A stretch of 56,568 nt of DNA from Winogradskya humida (lineage in GTDB: Bacteria; Actinomycetota; Actinomycetes; Mycobacteriales; Micromonosporaceae), in NCBI RefSeq assembly GCF_016862215.1, contig NZ_BOMN01000025.1, forward strand, positions 1-56,568, read 5' to 3'. Under the pieces are notes generated by a model. That model made no database searches and was not told the DNA's origin. It was given only the letters and a program-made list of their open reading frames with translations. How positions within the stretch are numbered: the first letter of the stretch is position 1; each line of letters begins with the position of its first letter. Position numbers and translations under genes: made by a program. Of the stretch, positions 41,593-49,729 are shown in pieces.

Positions 41593-41907
41593 ATGCCCGC
41601 AACCCAGCACCCCAGCGAAAGCCCCCAGCGCCCCCAGCGCCCGGGGCTGACGTTCGGCACGCTCGACCCCCGGGCACGCCGCGCCAAGCGCACCCGCACC
41701 GGAGCGATCCTGGTCATGGCATCCCTGGTCGCGGTCCTGCTCGCCATCTTCACCAGCAACCTCTGGCTGGTGGGCGCAGCCATCGTGCCGGTCGCGGCAT
41801 TCGTCCTGCGCGAGCAATCACCCGAGCTCGCCGCAAAATCAACAGCAACCACCCTGGCCGCCGCAGTCAGCCTCATCCTCCTCGGCCTCGGCATCGCCCA
41901 CGCCTGA
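41593..41907 (+). CDS. small two- to three-helix membrane protein
   Basis: A 104-residue protein: a hydrophilic Pro/Gln-rich N-terminus, a basic patch (DPRARRAKRTRTG), then about three hydrophobic segments (GAILVMASLVAVLLAIF, LVGAAIVPVAAFVL, TLAAAVSLILLGLGIA). Many actinobacteria carry a small membrane protein next to mdh/icd, and this may be its equivalent, but I do not recognise the family. The ATG at 41593 has no Shine-Dalgarno sequence; TACCCT (41579-41584) lies eight bases ahead, suggesting a leaderless start. Upstream in-frame ATGs at 41512, 41542 and 41569 are alternatives. Confidence 0.65.
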   Translation: MPATQHPSESPQRPQRPGLTFGTLDPRARRAKRTRTGAILVMASLVAVLLAIFTSNLWLVGAAIVPVAAFVLREQSPELAAKSTATTLAAAVSLILLGLGIAHA

Positions 41908-41910
41908 CCA

Positions 41911-42122
41911 CCCCGCACGACCCTGTGACCCCGCACGGCCCTGAGACCCCGCACGGCCCTGAGACCCCGCACGGCCCTGAGACCCCGCACGACCCTGAGA
42001 CCCCGCACGGCGGCCATGCCACCGCGCATTGCACCGCACCCGCATGGCCCTGCTACCCCCGCACGACCCTGCCACCCGTGCGGCTCCGCCACCCGTGCAA
42101 CCCTGCCACCCGTGCGACCCCG
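41911..42122. repeat. two neighbouring minisatellites, 18-bp and 17-bp periods
   Basis: The segment 41911-42010 holds six units beginning CCCCGCAC at 41911, 41929, 41947, 41965, 41983 and 42001 (unit CCCCGCACGGCCCTGAGA, 18 bp). From 42072 a second array starts CCACCCGTG at 42072, 42089 and 42106 (17 bp). They fill most of the 342-base gap between the small membrane protein gene and phoD. No gene is seen here. Confidence 0.9.
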
Positions 42123-42249
42123 CCACCGTTGCCGTGGCCTAGCCACCACTCCGCGCCGCAAAGGAAGCTCCCGGCTCGGCGGTGAAGAAACCTTCTGGCC
42201 GCAAGGACACGTTCGGGTCGTCGTAACCTCCACCCGATCGCATTGAAAT

Positions 42250-43917
42250 ATGTCTCTGCCAGAAAAACTGCACCTGCCGATCAGCCGCCGCCTCTTCGTC
42301 TCGGGCGCGGCGGCCGTCGCCGCCGGTCCGTTGCTGGTCAAGCCCGAAGGCGGCTACGCCCAAATCCCGACCAGAAATGCCCGGCACCTCCCCGAAGGCG
42401 TCTTCACCCTGGGCGTGGCCTCGGGCGATCCCCTCCCCGACGGCGTGGTCCTGTGGACCCGTCTCGCCCCGTCCCCGGTCACCGGCGGCGGTATGCCCGA
42501 CACTCCCGTCCCCGTGGAGTGGGAGATCGCCGAGGACGAGCACTTCCGGCGCAATCGCCGGCGCGGGCTGACCACCGCCGTTGCCGGACTGGGTCACTCC
42601 GTGCACGTCGATGTCCGCGGCCTGCGCTCCGACGCTGTCTACTACTACCGCTTCCGCGCCGGCACGCAGATCTCCCCCGTCGGCCGCACCCGCACCGCAC
42701 CGGCCGCCCGGTCCCGCCCGCGCAACCTCCGCTTCGCGTTCGCCAGTTGCCAGGATTACCAGGCCGGGTTCTACACCGCCTATCAGCACCTGGCCCAGGA
42801 GGACGTCGCATTTGTAGCTTTCCTGGGCGACTACATCTACGAGGGCCCGCGCAATCCGAACGCCGCGCGCCAGCACGAAGGCACCGACGAACCCTACTCG
42901 CTGGAGCAATATCGCAACCGCCACGCGCAGTACAAGACCGACACGAACCTGCAGGCCGCGCATGCCGCCTTCCCGTGGATCGTCACCTTCGACGACCACG
43001 AGATCGACAACAACTGGGCGGACGAGGTGCCGCAGGATCCCGGCCTGCAGACCCCGGAGGCGTTCCGCGCGCGGCGCATCGCGGCGTTCCAGGCTTACTA
43101 CGAGCACATGCCGCTGCGCCGCAGCTCGTTGCCCTCCGGCCTGGACATGCAGGTCTATCGGCGGCTGCGTTTCGGCTCGCTGGCCAGCATGCACGTCGTG
43201 GACACCCGGCAATACCGCAGCGACCAGCCCGCCACCCTCGCCGCTGCCCAGGACCCTGCGCTCACGATGACCGGCCCCGACCAGGAGAAGTGGCTGGTCG
43301 ACGGTCTCGAGTCGTCGGGCAGCCGCTGGAACCTGCTCGCCAACCAGGTCATGTGGGCGTCCAACGACCGCAAGGCCGGGCCGGAGCAGGTCTTCGACTT
43401 CGACAACTGGGACGGATATCGGGTGCAGCGCAGGCGGCTGCTGGAGCGTTTCGGCGCGGGCCGGGTGAGCAACCCCGTCGTGCTCACCGGCGACCGGCAC
43501 TGCACCTGGGTCTGCGACCTGCGGCCCGATTTCGACGACCCGTCGAGCCCCGCGGTCGCCGCTGAGATCACCGGCACGTCGATCACCTCGGGCGGCATGC
43601 CCGACGTGGCCGCCTTCCACGCCTCCTACGATCCGATCATGGCGGAGAGCCCGCACTGGCGTTACATCGACAACCAGCGCGGATACGTCGTCTGCGACGT
43701 CACCAAGGACCGCATGGTGAGCAGCCTGCGCGTGGTCGACACGGTCTGGGCCACCTCCGCGACCGTGCGGACGGCCGCGGAATTCGTGGTCGAGGCCGGC
43801 CGGCCCGGCATCGCAGCCGTGCAGGAGGAGCCGGCGACGGCGCGGGCCGCTGCCCGGTGGGATGGTCCGATCTTCGACGTTCACGACGACGAGAATGCTT
43901 TTCCGCTGAGGTCATAG
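42250..43917 (+). CDS. phoD: PhoD-type alkaline phosphatase/phosphodiesterase
   Basis: A 555-residue secreted enzyme with a Tat signal (ISRRLFVSGAAAVAAGPLL). An N-terminal PhoD Ig-like domain (FTLGVASGDPLPDGVVLWTRL) is followed by the metallophosphoesterase domain with FAFASCQDY, FLGDYIYEG, FDDHEIDNNW and NPVVLTGDRHCTW, which carry the Fe/Ca ligands of PhoD. It frees phosphate from phosphoesters, including teichoic-type polymers, outside the cell. The ATG at 42250 lacks a strong Shine-Dalgarno sequence. I do not see a convincing PHO box upstream. Confidence 0.92.
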   Translation: MSLPEKLHLPISRRLFVSGAAAVAAGPLLVKPEGGYAQIPTRNARHLPEGVFTLGVASGDPLPDGVVLWTRLAPSPVTGGGMPDTPVPVEWEIAEDEHFRRNRRRGLTTAVAGLGHSVHVDVRGLRSDAVYYYRFRAGTQISPVGRTRTAPAARSRPRNLRFAFASCQDYQAGFYTAYQHLAQEDVAFVAFLGDYIYEGPRNPNAARQHEGTDEPYSLEQYRNRHAQYKTDTNLQAAHAAFPWIVTFDDHEIDNNWADEVPQDPGLQTPEAFRARRIAAFQAYYEHMPLRRSSLPSGLDMQVYRRLRFGSLASMHVVDTRQYRSDQPATLAAAQDPALTMTGPDQEKWLVDGLESSGSRWNLLANQVMWASNDRKAGPEQVFDFDNWDGYRVQRRRLLERFGAGRVSNPVVLTGDRHCTWVCDLRPDFDDPSSPAVAAEITGTSITSGGMPDVAAFHASYDPIMAESPHWRYIDNQRGYVVCDVTKDRMVSSLRVVDTVWATSATVRTAAEFVVEAGRPGIAAVQEEPATARAAARWDGPIFDVHDDENAFPLRS

Positions 43918-43927
43918 CAATGCCCCC

Positions 43928-43953
43928 TGTGGACAACCGTGCATTGTGGATAA
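43928..43953. promoter_or_regulatory. pair of DnaA boxes between phoD and an MBL hydrolase gene
   Basis: TGTGGACAA (43928-43936) is the complement of TTGTCCACA, the form favoured in actinobacteria, and TGTGGATAA (43945-43953) is the complement of TTATCCACA, the classical consensus. Both have the same orientation and their starts are 17 bp apart. They end 26 bases before the proposed -10 box of the next gene. Confidence 0.6.
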
Positions 43954-43979
43954 CTCCCGATCTTGTCGGTCCGGCTGGT

Positions 43980-43992
43980 TAGAGTCCTGGCC
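43980..43992 (+). promoter_or_regulatory. candidate leaderless promoter of the MBL hydrolase gene
   Basis: TAGAGT (43980-43985) is followed after seven bases by the ATG at 43993, with no Shine-Dalgarno sequence. No clear -35 is present. Confidence 0.45.
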
Positions 43993-44796
43993 ATGACCGA
44001 CGCAGTCCGCAAGATCGGGCCCGTCACCGTCGTCGCGCTCGACGACGCCGACGGGCCGCACTTCGACCTGAGAGAAGACGCGTTCCCGGCGGCGACCCCG
44101 CAGGACTGGGCCGCCGCCGACGCGCTCGACCCCGATTCACTGACCCTCGACGGCCGGTGGTGGCTTCGCTTCCGCAGCTTCGCCCTGATCGGCCCGGACG
44201 GCCGGGTCACCCTGGTCGACGCCGGCATCGGCCCGGCGAATTCCCTAGCCGCGGAATGGGCACCCGTGCCCGGGCGGCTGCCCGACGCGCTCGCCGAGGC
44301 CGGCATCGCCGCCACCGACGTCGAGACGATCGTCCTGACCCACCTGCACACCGATCACATCGGCTGGGCGGTGCCGGCCGACTCACCCTTCGTCAACGCG
44401 CGGGTGGTCGTGCAGCGAGCCGAGGTCACGGCGTTCCGCGCGGCACGCGACGTGACCCAGCAGGAGGAGGTCCTCCTGACGCCGCTGCACGAGCAGGGCC
44501 GGCTGCACGTCATCGAGGGCGACACGCAGCTGACCACCGAGGTGCGCGTCGTCGCCACGCCCGGTCACACGCCGGGCCACCAGTCGGTGCTCGTGGAGTC
44601 GGGCGACGAGTCGATGCTGGTCACCGGCGATCTGCTGGTCCACGCCGTCCAGCTCATCCGCCCCGAGCTCGCATACGGCCACGACATGGATGCCGAGCTG
44701 GCCCGCAAGACGCGACTGTCCATGCTGGAGCACGCCGCCGGCCGCAAGTCGTTGCTGGCCGTGTCACACCTGTCCACGCTATGGAGCCAGGCATGA
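43993..44796 (+). CDS. MBL-fold metallohydrolase
   Basis: A 267-residue metallo-beta-lactamase-fold protein. The zinc motif THLHTDHIGW (HxHxDH) is near 117-126; further ligands are in ATPGHTPGHQSV and VTGDLLVH, and a late AVSHL supplies the last His. The layout resembles quorum-quenching lactonases and other small hydrolases; the substrate is unknown. ATG 43993 appears leaderless. Directly after it come a 30-bp duplication and two terminators belonging to the convergent mdh. Confidence 0.85.
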   Translation: MTDAVRKIGPVTVVALDDADGPHFDLREDAFPAATPQDWAAADALDPDSLTLDGRWWLRFRSFALIGPDGRVTLVDAGIGPANSLAAEWAPVPGRLPDALAEAGIAATDVETIVLTHLHTDHIGWAVPADSPFVNARVVVQRAEVTAFRAARDVTQQEEVLLTPLHEQGRLHVIEGDTQLTTEVRVVATPGHTPGHQSVLVESGDESMLVTGDLLVHAVQLIRPELAYGHDMDAELARKTRLSMLEHAAGRKSLLAVSHLSTLWSQA

Positions 44797-44810
44797 CCGA
44801 CCCCAGCAGA

Positions 44811-44870
44811 CCGGCCGCGCAGAGGCCCCTGCAGGAGAAGCCGGCCGCGCAGAGACCCCTACGGGAAAAG
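44811..44870. repeat. 30-bp direct repeat, two units
   Basis: CCGGCCGCGCAGAG... at 44811-44840 recurs at 44841-44870 with a few changes. An ATG at 44793 overlapping the MBL stop (ATGA) would read it as two copies of PAAQRPLxEK, but that frame runs on antisense through mdh and is not a convincing gene. Confidence 0.8.
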
Positions 44871-44874
44871 CAGA

Positions 44875-44899
44875 AAGCCGAGCCAAACCGGCCCGGCTT
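44875..44899. terminator. terminator hairpin, distal to mdh
   Basis: AAGCCGAGCC (44875-44884) pairs with GGCCCGGCTT (44890-44899) with one mismatch and an AAACC loop. On the minus strand the stem is followed by TCTGCTTTTC. It could serve mdh, or the rightward MBL gene from the other side. Confidence 0.55.
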
Positions 44900-44910
44900 C
44901 CACAACACGC

Positions 44911-44935
44911 GACCCGGGCCGCGGGGGCCCGGGTC
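44911..44935. terminator. mdh: terminator hairpin next to mdh
   Basis: GACCCGGGCC (44911-44920) and GGCCCGGGTC (44926-44935) form a perfect 10-bp stem around GCGGG, 13 bases after the mdh stop. It has no T tract, but a second hairpin follows. Confidence 0.6.
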
Positions 44936-44948
44936 TCGCAACAATTCG

Positions 44949-45899
44949 TCAGAGCTCGGTGATGTCCGCCTGCTTGGCGCGGACAGCCTCGGCGGCCTCC
45001 TTGAGACCTGCCAGCTCGGTTTCGGTGAGGTCGGTCTCGACGACCTTCCGCACGCCGGTGGCGCCGATCTCGGCCTCGACACCCAGGTAGACACCGGAGA
45101 TGCCGTATTCGCCGTCGACCCACGCGCAGACCGGCATGACCGCGCCGGAGTCCTCCGCTACGGCGCGCGCCATGCGGGCGGCCGCGGCAGACGGGGCGTA
45201 GTAGGCAGAGCCGGTCTTGAGCAGCGCCACGACCTCGGCGCCGCCGTTGCGGGTGCGGGTGACGAGCTCCTCGATCTTGTCGGCGGGGAGCAGGTCGGCG
45301 AGCGGCTTGCCGCTGACCGTGGACTTCGACGGGACGGGCACCATCGTGTCGCCGTGCGAGCCCAGTGTCAGCGTGGAGACGGTGCCGACCGGCACCTGCA
45401 GCTCCTCGGCGACGAAGTTGGTGAAGCGGGCCGAGTCGAGCATCCCGGCCTGGCCGAGGACCCGGTTCTTCGGGAACTGCGTGGCGATCTGGGCGAGTGC
45501 GGTCATCTCGTCCAGCGGGTTGGAGACCACGATGACGACCGCGTTGGGTGCGTACTTCGCGACGTTCTCGGCGACCTGACGGACGATCTTGGCGTTGACG
45601 CCGAGGAGGTCCATCCGGCTCATGCCGGGCTTGCGGGGCAGGCCCGCGGTGATGACGACGACGTCCGAGCCCTCGATGGCCTCGTAACCCTCGCCGTTAG
45701 GGCCGGTGGTGGCGCCGACAACCTTGGTCTCGAAGCCCTCGACGGGGCGCGACTGGTTGAGGTCGAGCGCGAGTCCTTCGGGCTTGCCCTCGACGATGTC
45801 GGTGAGCACCACGGTCTCGAAGATGTCGTACTCGGCGAGCCGCTGTGCGGTCGTGGACCCGTAGAAACCGGCGCCTACGACGGTGACCTTCTTGCCCAT
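44949..45899 (-). CDS. mdh: malate dehydrogenase (LDH-like)
   Basis: A 316-residue NAD enzyme of the TCA cycle (malate to oxaloacetate). The N-terminal Rossmann loop is VTVVGAGFYGSTTAQRL; the mobile loop LPRKPGMSRMDLL has Arg at the position that selects malate over lactate; the catalytic His is in GSHGDTMVP near 182. The length and the loop put it in the LDH-like MDH class rather than the dimeric class used by Streptomyces. The ATG at 45899 has GGGAGTGAG upstream. Confidence 0.95.
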   Translation of the reverse strand: MGKKVTVVGAGFYGSTTAQRLAEYDIFETVVLTDIVEGKPEGLALDLNQSRPVEGFETKVVGATTGPNGEGYEAIEGSDVVVITAGLPRKPGMSRMDLLGVNAKIVRQVAENVAKYAPNAVVIVVSNPLDEMTALAQIATQFPKNRVLGQAGMLDSARFTNFVAEELQVPVGTVSTLTLGSHGDTMVPVPSKSTVSGKPLADLLPADKIEELVTRTRNGGAEVVALLKTGSAYYAPSAAAARMARAVAEDSGAVMPVCAWVDGEYGISGVYLGVEAEIGATGVRKVVETDLTETELAGLKEAAEAVRAKQADITEL

Positions 45900-45983
45900 G
45901 CTCTCACTCCCAGACGGTGGGACGATTTTTCGCGACCGTATCAGTCGGTTAACTCCGTATTACCGACCAGGGCCGACACGCGA

Positions 45984-46574
45984 CTATCCGATCACAGCTC
46001 CGTGGGCCTGGGCGAACAACCCGGCCTGCGAGATGTCGATCTTCGCGCCGGTCAGATCGAGGCCGCGCAAGACGACTCCGTCCAGGTCAGCACCCCTGAG
46101 GTCGGCGCCCTTGAGCACCACGTCCTTGAGCCGGGCGTTCGAGAGGTCGGCTCCTCGCAGGTCCGCCTTGGTCAGGTTGGCACCTTCGAGGTCCGCTTCC
46201 CGCAGGCGCAGACCGGCGAGCTTGGCGGAGGTGAGGTTCTGGCCGCGCAGCGACACGAAACCCCAGTCGCCGCCGTCGATCGTGAGCGGTCGCAGGCCGC
46301 AGTCGATGAACTGGGTGCCGGTGAGCTTGCACCCGGTCATCGTGGCGTCGAAGAACGAGACGCGCTGCATGACCGACTGCGTGATCGCACACCGGGTCAG
46401 CTCGGACGCGTTGAAACGTACGTTGCCGAAGTGGCAGTGCGTGAACGTGCAGCCGGTCAGCCGGGCCTCGGACCAGTCGATGTCGTGGAACGCGCAGTCT
46501 TCGTAGTCCGCGCGTTCCACGTCGGCGAGCGCCCAGTCCTTGCCGGAGAACGTCTCGTTGAGGATCTTGGCCAT
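45984..46574 (-). CDS. pentapeptide-repeat protein
   Basis: A 196-residue protein almost wholly of A(D/N)LXX repeats (for example ADLEGANLTKADLRGADL), predicting a right-handed beta-helix. Two blocks are separated by a loop near residues 95-110 (IDGGDWGFVSLRGQ). Its size and two-block form recall the MfpA/Qnr proteins that shield DNA gyrase, but many such proteins have other or unknown roles. It begins six bases after purH, so it is probably the last gene of a purN-purH operon. Confidence 0.9.
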   Translation of the reverse strand: MAKILNETFSGKDWALADVERADYEDCAFHDIDWSEARLTGCTFTHCHFGNVRFNASELTRCAITQSVMQRVSFFDATMTGCKLTGTQFIDCGLRPLTIDGGDWGFVSLRGQNLTSAKLAGLRLREADLEGANLTKADLRGADLSNARLKDVVLKGADLRGADLDGVVLRGLDLTGAKIDISQAGLFAQAHGAVIG

Positions 46575-46580
46575 GGGACG

Positions 46581-48134
46581 TCAGTGGTAGAAGTGCCGTG
46601 TTCCGGTGAGGTAGACGGTCATGCCCGCCTTCTCCGCCGCCTCGATGACCAGGTTGTCGCGGATCGAGCCGCCCGGCTGGACCACTGCCTTGATCCCGGC
46701 GGCGATGAGCACCTCGAGGCCGTCGGGGAAGGGGAAGAACGCGTCGGAGGCCGCCACGCTGCCCTTGGCCCGGTCGGCACCGGCCCGGTTGACCGCGAGG
46801 TGCGCGGAGTCGACCCGGTTGACCTGGCCCATGCCGACGCCGACGGTCGCGCCGTCGTGCGCCAGCAGGATCGCGTTGCTCTTCACCGAGCGGATGGCCC
46901 GCCAGGCGAAGGCGAGGTCGCGCAGCTCATCAGCGGTTGCTGCCGCACCGGTCGCGAGCGTCCAGCTGGCGGGGTCGTCACCCTCGGCGTCGATGCGGTC
47001 GGACAGCTGGACCAGCACGCCGCCACCGATCTGCTTGATCTCGGCGGACGGCGGGTTCCAGGCCGGCGCGACCAGCACGCGCAGGTTCTTCTTCCCCTGG
47101 AAGATCGCGAGCGCCTCGGGCTCGAAGGAGGGCGCGACGATGACCTCGGTGAAGATGCCGTCGAGCTGCTTCGCCAGCTCGGCCGTGACCTCGCGGTTGA
47201 CGGCGATGACGCCGCCGAAGGCCGACACCGGGTCGCAGGCGTGCGCCTTGCGGTGCGCGTCGGCCACGTCGGCGCCGATCGCGATGCCGCACGGGTTGGC
47301 GTGCTTGATGATGGCCACGCACGGGTCGGTGAAGTCGTTGGCGCTACGCCACGCGGCGTCCGCGTCGACGTAGTTGTTGTACGACATCTCCTTGCCGTGC
47401 AGCTGCTCCGCCTGCGCGAGCCCCACCGGAGCGTTCGGGTCGACGTAGAGAGCCGCCTGCTGGTGCGGGTTCTCGCCGTAGCGCAGCGCGCTCTCCTGCT
47501 TGAGCGCCAGGCCCGCGAATTCCGGCCACTCGGCGGGGGCCAGCACGGTGGCGCACCAGTTGGCGACCGCGACGTCGTATTCCGCGATGTCGGCGAAGGC
47601 GCGGGCGGCGAGCATCTTGCGCTGCGTCAGCGTGAAACCGCCGGACTTCACCGCGTCCAGGATCAGCGGGTACGCAGCCACGGCGGTGACAACCGCGACG
47701 GAGGGGTGGTTCTTCGCGGCCGCGCGGACCATCGCGGGACCACCGATGTCGATCTGCTCGACGCACTCGTCGACGCTCGCGCCCGAGGCCACGGTCTGCG
47801 TGAACGGGTAGAGGTTGCTGACCAGCAGGTCGAACGGCTCGATCGAGAGCTCGGCGAGCTGCTGCTCGTGCGTGGGCAGGCGCAGGTCGGCGAGCAGCCC
47901 GGCGTGCACCTTCGGGTGCAGCGTCTTGACCCGGCCGTCCAGCGTCTCCGGGAAACCGGTGAGCTCCTCGACCCGGGTGACCGGCACGCCGGCGCCCTCG
48001 ATCGTCGAGGCGGTCGAGCCGGTGGAGACGATCTGCACCCCGGCGGCGTGCAGCGCCTGCGCGAGATCGACCAGTCCGGTCTTGTCGTAAACGCTGAGCA
48101 GCGCCCGCTTGATCGGGCGGAGACCCTCGGTCAT
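46581..48134 (-). CDS. purH: bifunctional AICAR transformylase/IMP cyclohydrolase
   Basis: A 517-residue enzyme for the last two steps of IMP synthesis. The N-terminal MGS-like cyclohydrolase domain ([27 protein letters not shown]) occupies about 1-200; the AICAR transformylase domain follows with [26 protein letters not shown] and [10 protein letters not shown]. The ATG at 48134 overlaps the purN stop by four bases, so the two folate-dependent purine steps are coupled. Confidence 0.97.
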   Translation of the reverse strand: MTEGLRPIKRALLSVYDKTGLVDLAQALHAAGVQIVSTGSTASTIEGAGVPVTRVEELTGFPETLDGRVKTLHPKVHAGLLADLRLPTHEQQLAELSIEPFDLLVSNLYPFTQTVASGASVDECVEQIDIGGPAMVRAAAKNHPSVAVVTAVAAYPLILDAVKSGGFTLTQRKMLAARAFADIAEYDVAVANWCATVLAPAEWPEFAGLALKQESALRYGENPHQQAALYVDPNAPVGLAQAEQLHGKEMSYNNYVDADAAWRSANDFTDPCVAIIKHANPCGIAIGADVADAHRKAHACDPVSAFGGVIAVNREVTAELAKQLDGIFTEVIVAPSFEPEALAIFQGKKNLRVLVAPAWNPPSAEIKQIGGGVLVQLSDRIDAEGDDPASWTLATGAAATADELRDLAFAWRAIRSVKSNAILLAHDGATVGVGMGQVNRVDSAHLAVNRAGADRAKGSVAASDAFFPFPDGLEVLIAAGIKAVVQPGGSIRDNLVIEAAEKAGMTVYLTGTRHFYH

Positions 48135-48748
48135 GGGATGGTGACCTTCCTGTCCGTGATGGTCCAGCCTTCGCGGACCAACCGGCCGATGCTCTCGACG
48201 AGTTGCCGGCGCTCGGCTTGCTTGATGCGCTCGGTCAGCGTCTCTTCCGTGTCGTCCTCGAGGACGGGCACGCTGACCTGGGCGATGATGGGTCCGGTGT
48301 CGACGCCCGCGTCGACGAAGAACAGAGTGGCGCCGGCGAGCTTCACCCCGTATGCGAGGGCGTCGCGGGGGCCGTGCATGCCGGGGAACGACGGCAGCAG
48401 CGCGTTGTGGGTGTTGAGATACCGGTCACCGAAGGCGTCGAGGAATTGTTTGCCGACCAGCTTGAGGAAACCGGCGGAGATCACCAGGTCCGGTTGGTGC
48501 TCGGCGACGTGCGCGGTGAGAGCGGCGTCCCAGTCGTCGCGGGTCGGGTATGCCTTCACCGAGTCCACGAAGGTCGGCACTCCGGCGGCGGCGGCCCGAT
48601 CGAGGCCGGCGATGCCGTCCCGGTCCGCGCCGACGGCAACGACCTGCGCGCCGTACGCGGGATCCGCGGCGGCGTCGAGAAGTGCTTGCAGGTTGGAGCC
48701 GGAGCCGGAGACCAGAACGACCAGGCGGGAGGGCGCGGGGTCAGTCAC
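48131..48748 (-). CDS. purN: phosphoribosylglycinamide formyltransferase
   Basis: A 205-residue GAR transformylase using N10-formyl-THF. It has [19 protein letters not shown] (phosphate loop), the folate-site [15 protein letters not shown] with the catalytic Asn and His, and VDTGPIIAQ with the catalytic Asp. The start is GTG 48748 (MTDPAPSRL). It heads the purN-purH-pentapeptide operon. Confidence 0.96.
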   Translation of the reverse strand: MTDPAPSRLVVLVSGSGSNLQALLDAAADPAYGAQVVAVGADRDGIAGLDRAAAAGVPTFVDSVKAYPTRDDWDAALTAHVAEHQPDLVISAGFLKLVGKQFLDAFGDRYLNTHNALLPSFPGMHGPRDALAYGVKLAGATLFFVDAGVDTGPIIAQVSVPVLEDDTEETLTERIKQAERRQLVESIGRLVREGWTITDRKVTIP

Positions 48749-49158
48749 CCGAGCACCCTACCTGAGGCACCGCCCCGCCCAGCCCATCGCCCGCGCCCCC
48801 TGTGGCCAGCACCTCAGCCCGCCACAAAGGTGCCCGGCAAGCCGCCGACCAAGCCGCCAGGGCAAGCCGCCAACCAGGCCGCCAGTGCAAGCCGGCCAAC
48901 CAGGCCGGCAAGCAGGCCGCCAACCAAGGCGTCAACCGGCCCACCGAGCAGGCCGCCAACCAAGGCGCCAGTGCGGGGATCAAAAACGGACGCGGAGGAT
49001 TGAAAACATCGATGCACTGGGCAAGAGGAACTGAGCAAGCGGGACCGGGCATGCTGTCGAGCGCCGTGACCAGGCAAATGGGGCAGCGCGCGACCGTGTG
49101 ACAACGGTACGATGCCGGTCTTCAAGCAGCCTTTTCCTCCCTCGGTAAGGATATTTTT
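48749..49158. other. intergenic region with degenerate GCCGCCAACC repeats
   Basis: This 410-base gap lies between divergent purN and the DUF4190 gene. From about 48824 to 48975 it is filled with imperfect repeats around AAGCCGCCAACCAGGCC with variable spacing of 14-20 bases. The last 110 bases are less biased and should hold the DUF4190 promoter. I see no gene. Confidence 0.6.
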
Positions 49159-49545
49159 ATGCAGCCAGGCCAGGACGACCCGAACCAGCAGCCGCCCGGG
49201 TCCTTCCCCCCGCCGCCCCCGTCGTACGGTGCGCAGCCGCCCTACGGCGCGGGCCCGACGCCCCCGCAGAACACCCAGGGTCTCGTCGGCATGATCCTCG
49301 GCATCGCGGCGATCCCCCTGCTGTGCTGCTTCTACCTCGGCCTGCCGCTCGGCATCGCCGCGGTCGTGGTCAGCTACCTGGGCCTCAACAAGGCCAAGGC
49401 CGGTCTCGCCACCAACCGCAGCCAGGCCCTCGCGGGTCTGATCTGCGGTGCCATCGCCGTGGTCCTCGGCATCGCCGGCCTGATCTACTCGATCGTGGCG
49501 GGCTCCTGGAACATGTCGAGCTACTCGGACTTCGGATCCAACTGA
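49159..49545 (+). CDS. DUF4190-type small membrane protein
   Basis: A 128-residue protein with a Pro/Gln/Gly-rich cytosolic tail (about 1-40) and two long hydrophobic helices joined by a basic loop (SYLGLNKAKAGLATNRS), the pattern of the DUF4190 domain (GMILGIAAIPLLCC ... GLPLGIAAVVVSYLGL ... ALAGLICGAIAVVLG). The AAGGAT before ATTTTTATG may be its ribosome site. The function is unknown; such proteins often occur with surface or stress genes. Confidence 0.85.
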   Translation: MQPGQDDPNQQPPGSFPPPPPSYGAQPPYGAGPTPPQNTQGLVGMILGIAAIPLLCCFYLGLPLGIAAVVVSYLGLNKAKAGLATNRSQALAGLICGAIAVVLGIAGLIYSIVAGSWNMSSYSDFGSN

Positions 49546-49561
49546 TCCCGTCCAACCCCAG

Positions 49562-49663
49562 CAGGTACAGGGGCTCAGCAGGTAGAGGGCCCCAGCAGGT
49601 AAAGGGCCCAAGCAGGTAAAGGGCCCAAGCAGGTAAAGGGCCCCAGCAGGTAAAGGGCCCAAG
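49562..49663 (+). repeat. 17-bp tandem repeat, six units
   Basis: CAGGTAAAGGGCCCAAG and variants start at 49562, 49579, 49596, 49613, 49630 and 49647. A seventh altered unit (49664-49680) forms the left arm of the terminator that follows. Each full copy contains GGGCCC or a near form. The array lies directly downstream of the DUF4190 stop. Confidence 0.95.
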
Positions 49664-49669
49664 CAGCCG

Positions 49670-49706
49670 AAGGGCGGCCCCGGCAACAAGCCGGGCCGCC
49701 CTTTCT
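49670..49706. terminator. bidirectional terminator between the DUF4190 and DUF6350 genes
   Basis: AAGGGCGGCCCCGGC (49670-49684) pairs with GCCGGGCCGCCCTT (49690-49703) with one bulged C and an AACAA loop; TTTCTG follows on the plus strand and TTCGGC on the other. It fits the end of both convergent genes. Confidence 0.7.
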
Positions 49707-49729
49707 GTTGCGCAACGATGTGCAGAGGC

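Noticed and set aside
42150..42249. A PHO box before phoD
   Set aside because: One GTTCGGG-like match, but no convincing second half at 11-base spacing.
43928..43953. Part of a chromosomal origin
   Set aside because: Only two DnaA boxes and no dnaA, dnaN, AT-rich unwinding region or gap of origin size.
44157..49034. An open plus-strand frame of more than 1600 codons
   Set aside because: It runs antisense to mdh, the pentapeptide gene, purH and purN, and its composition (Arg/Gly/Ala-rich, no recognisable domain) is what high-GC antisense frames give.
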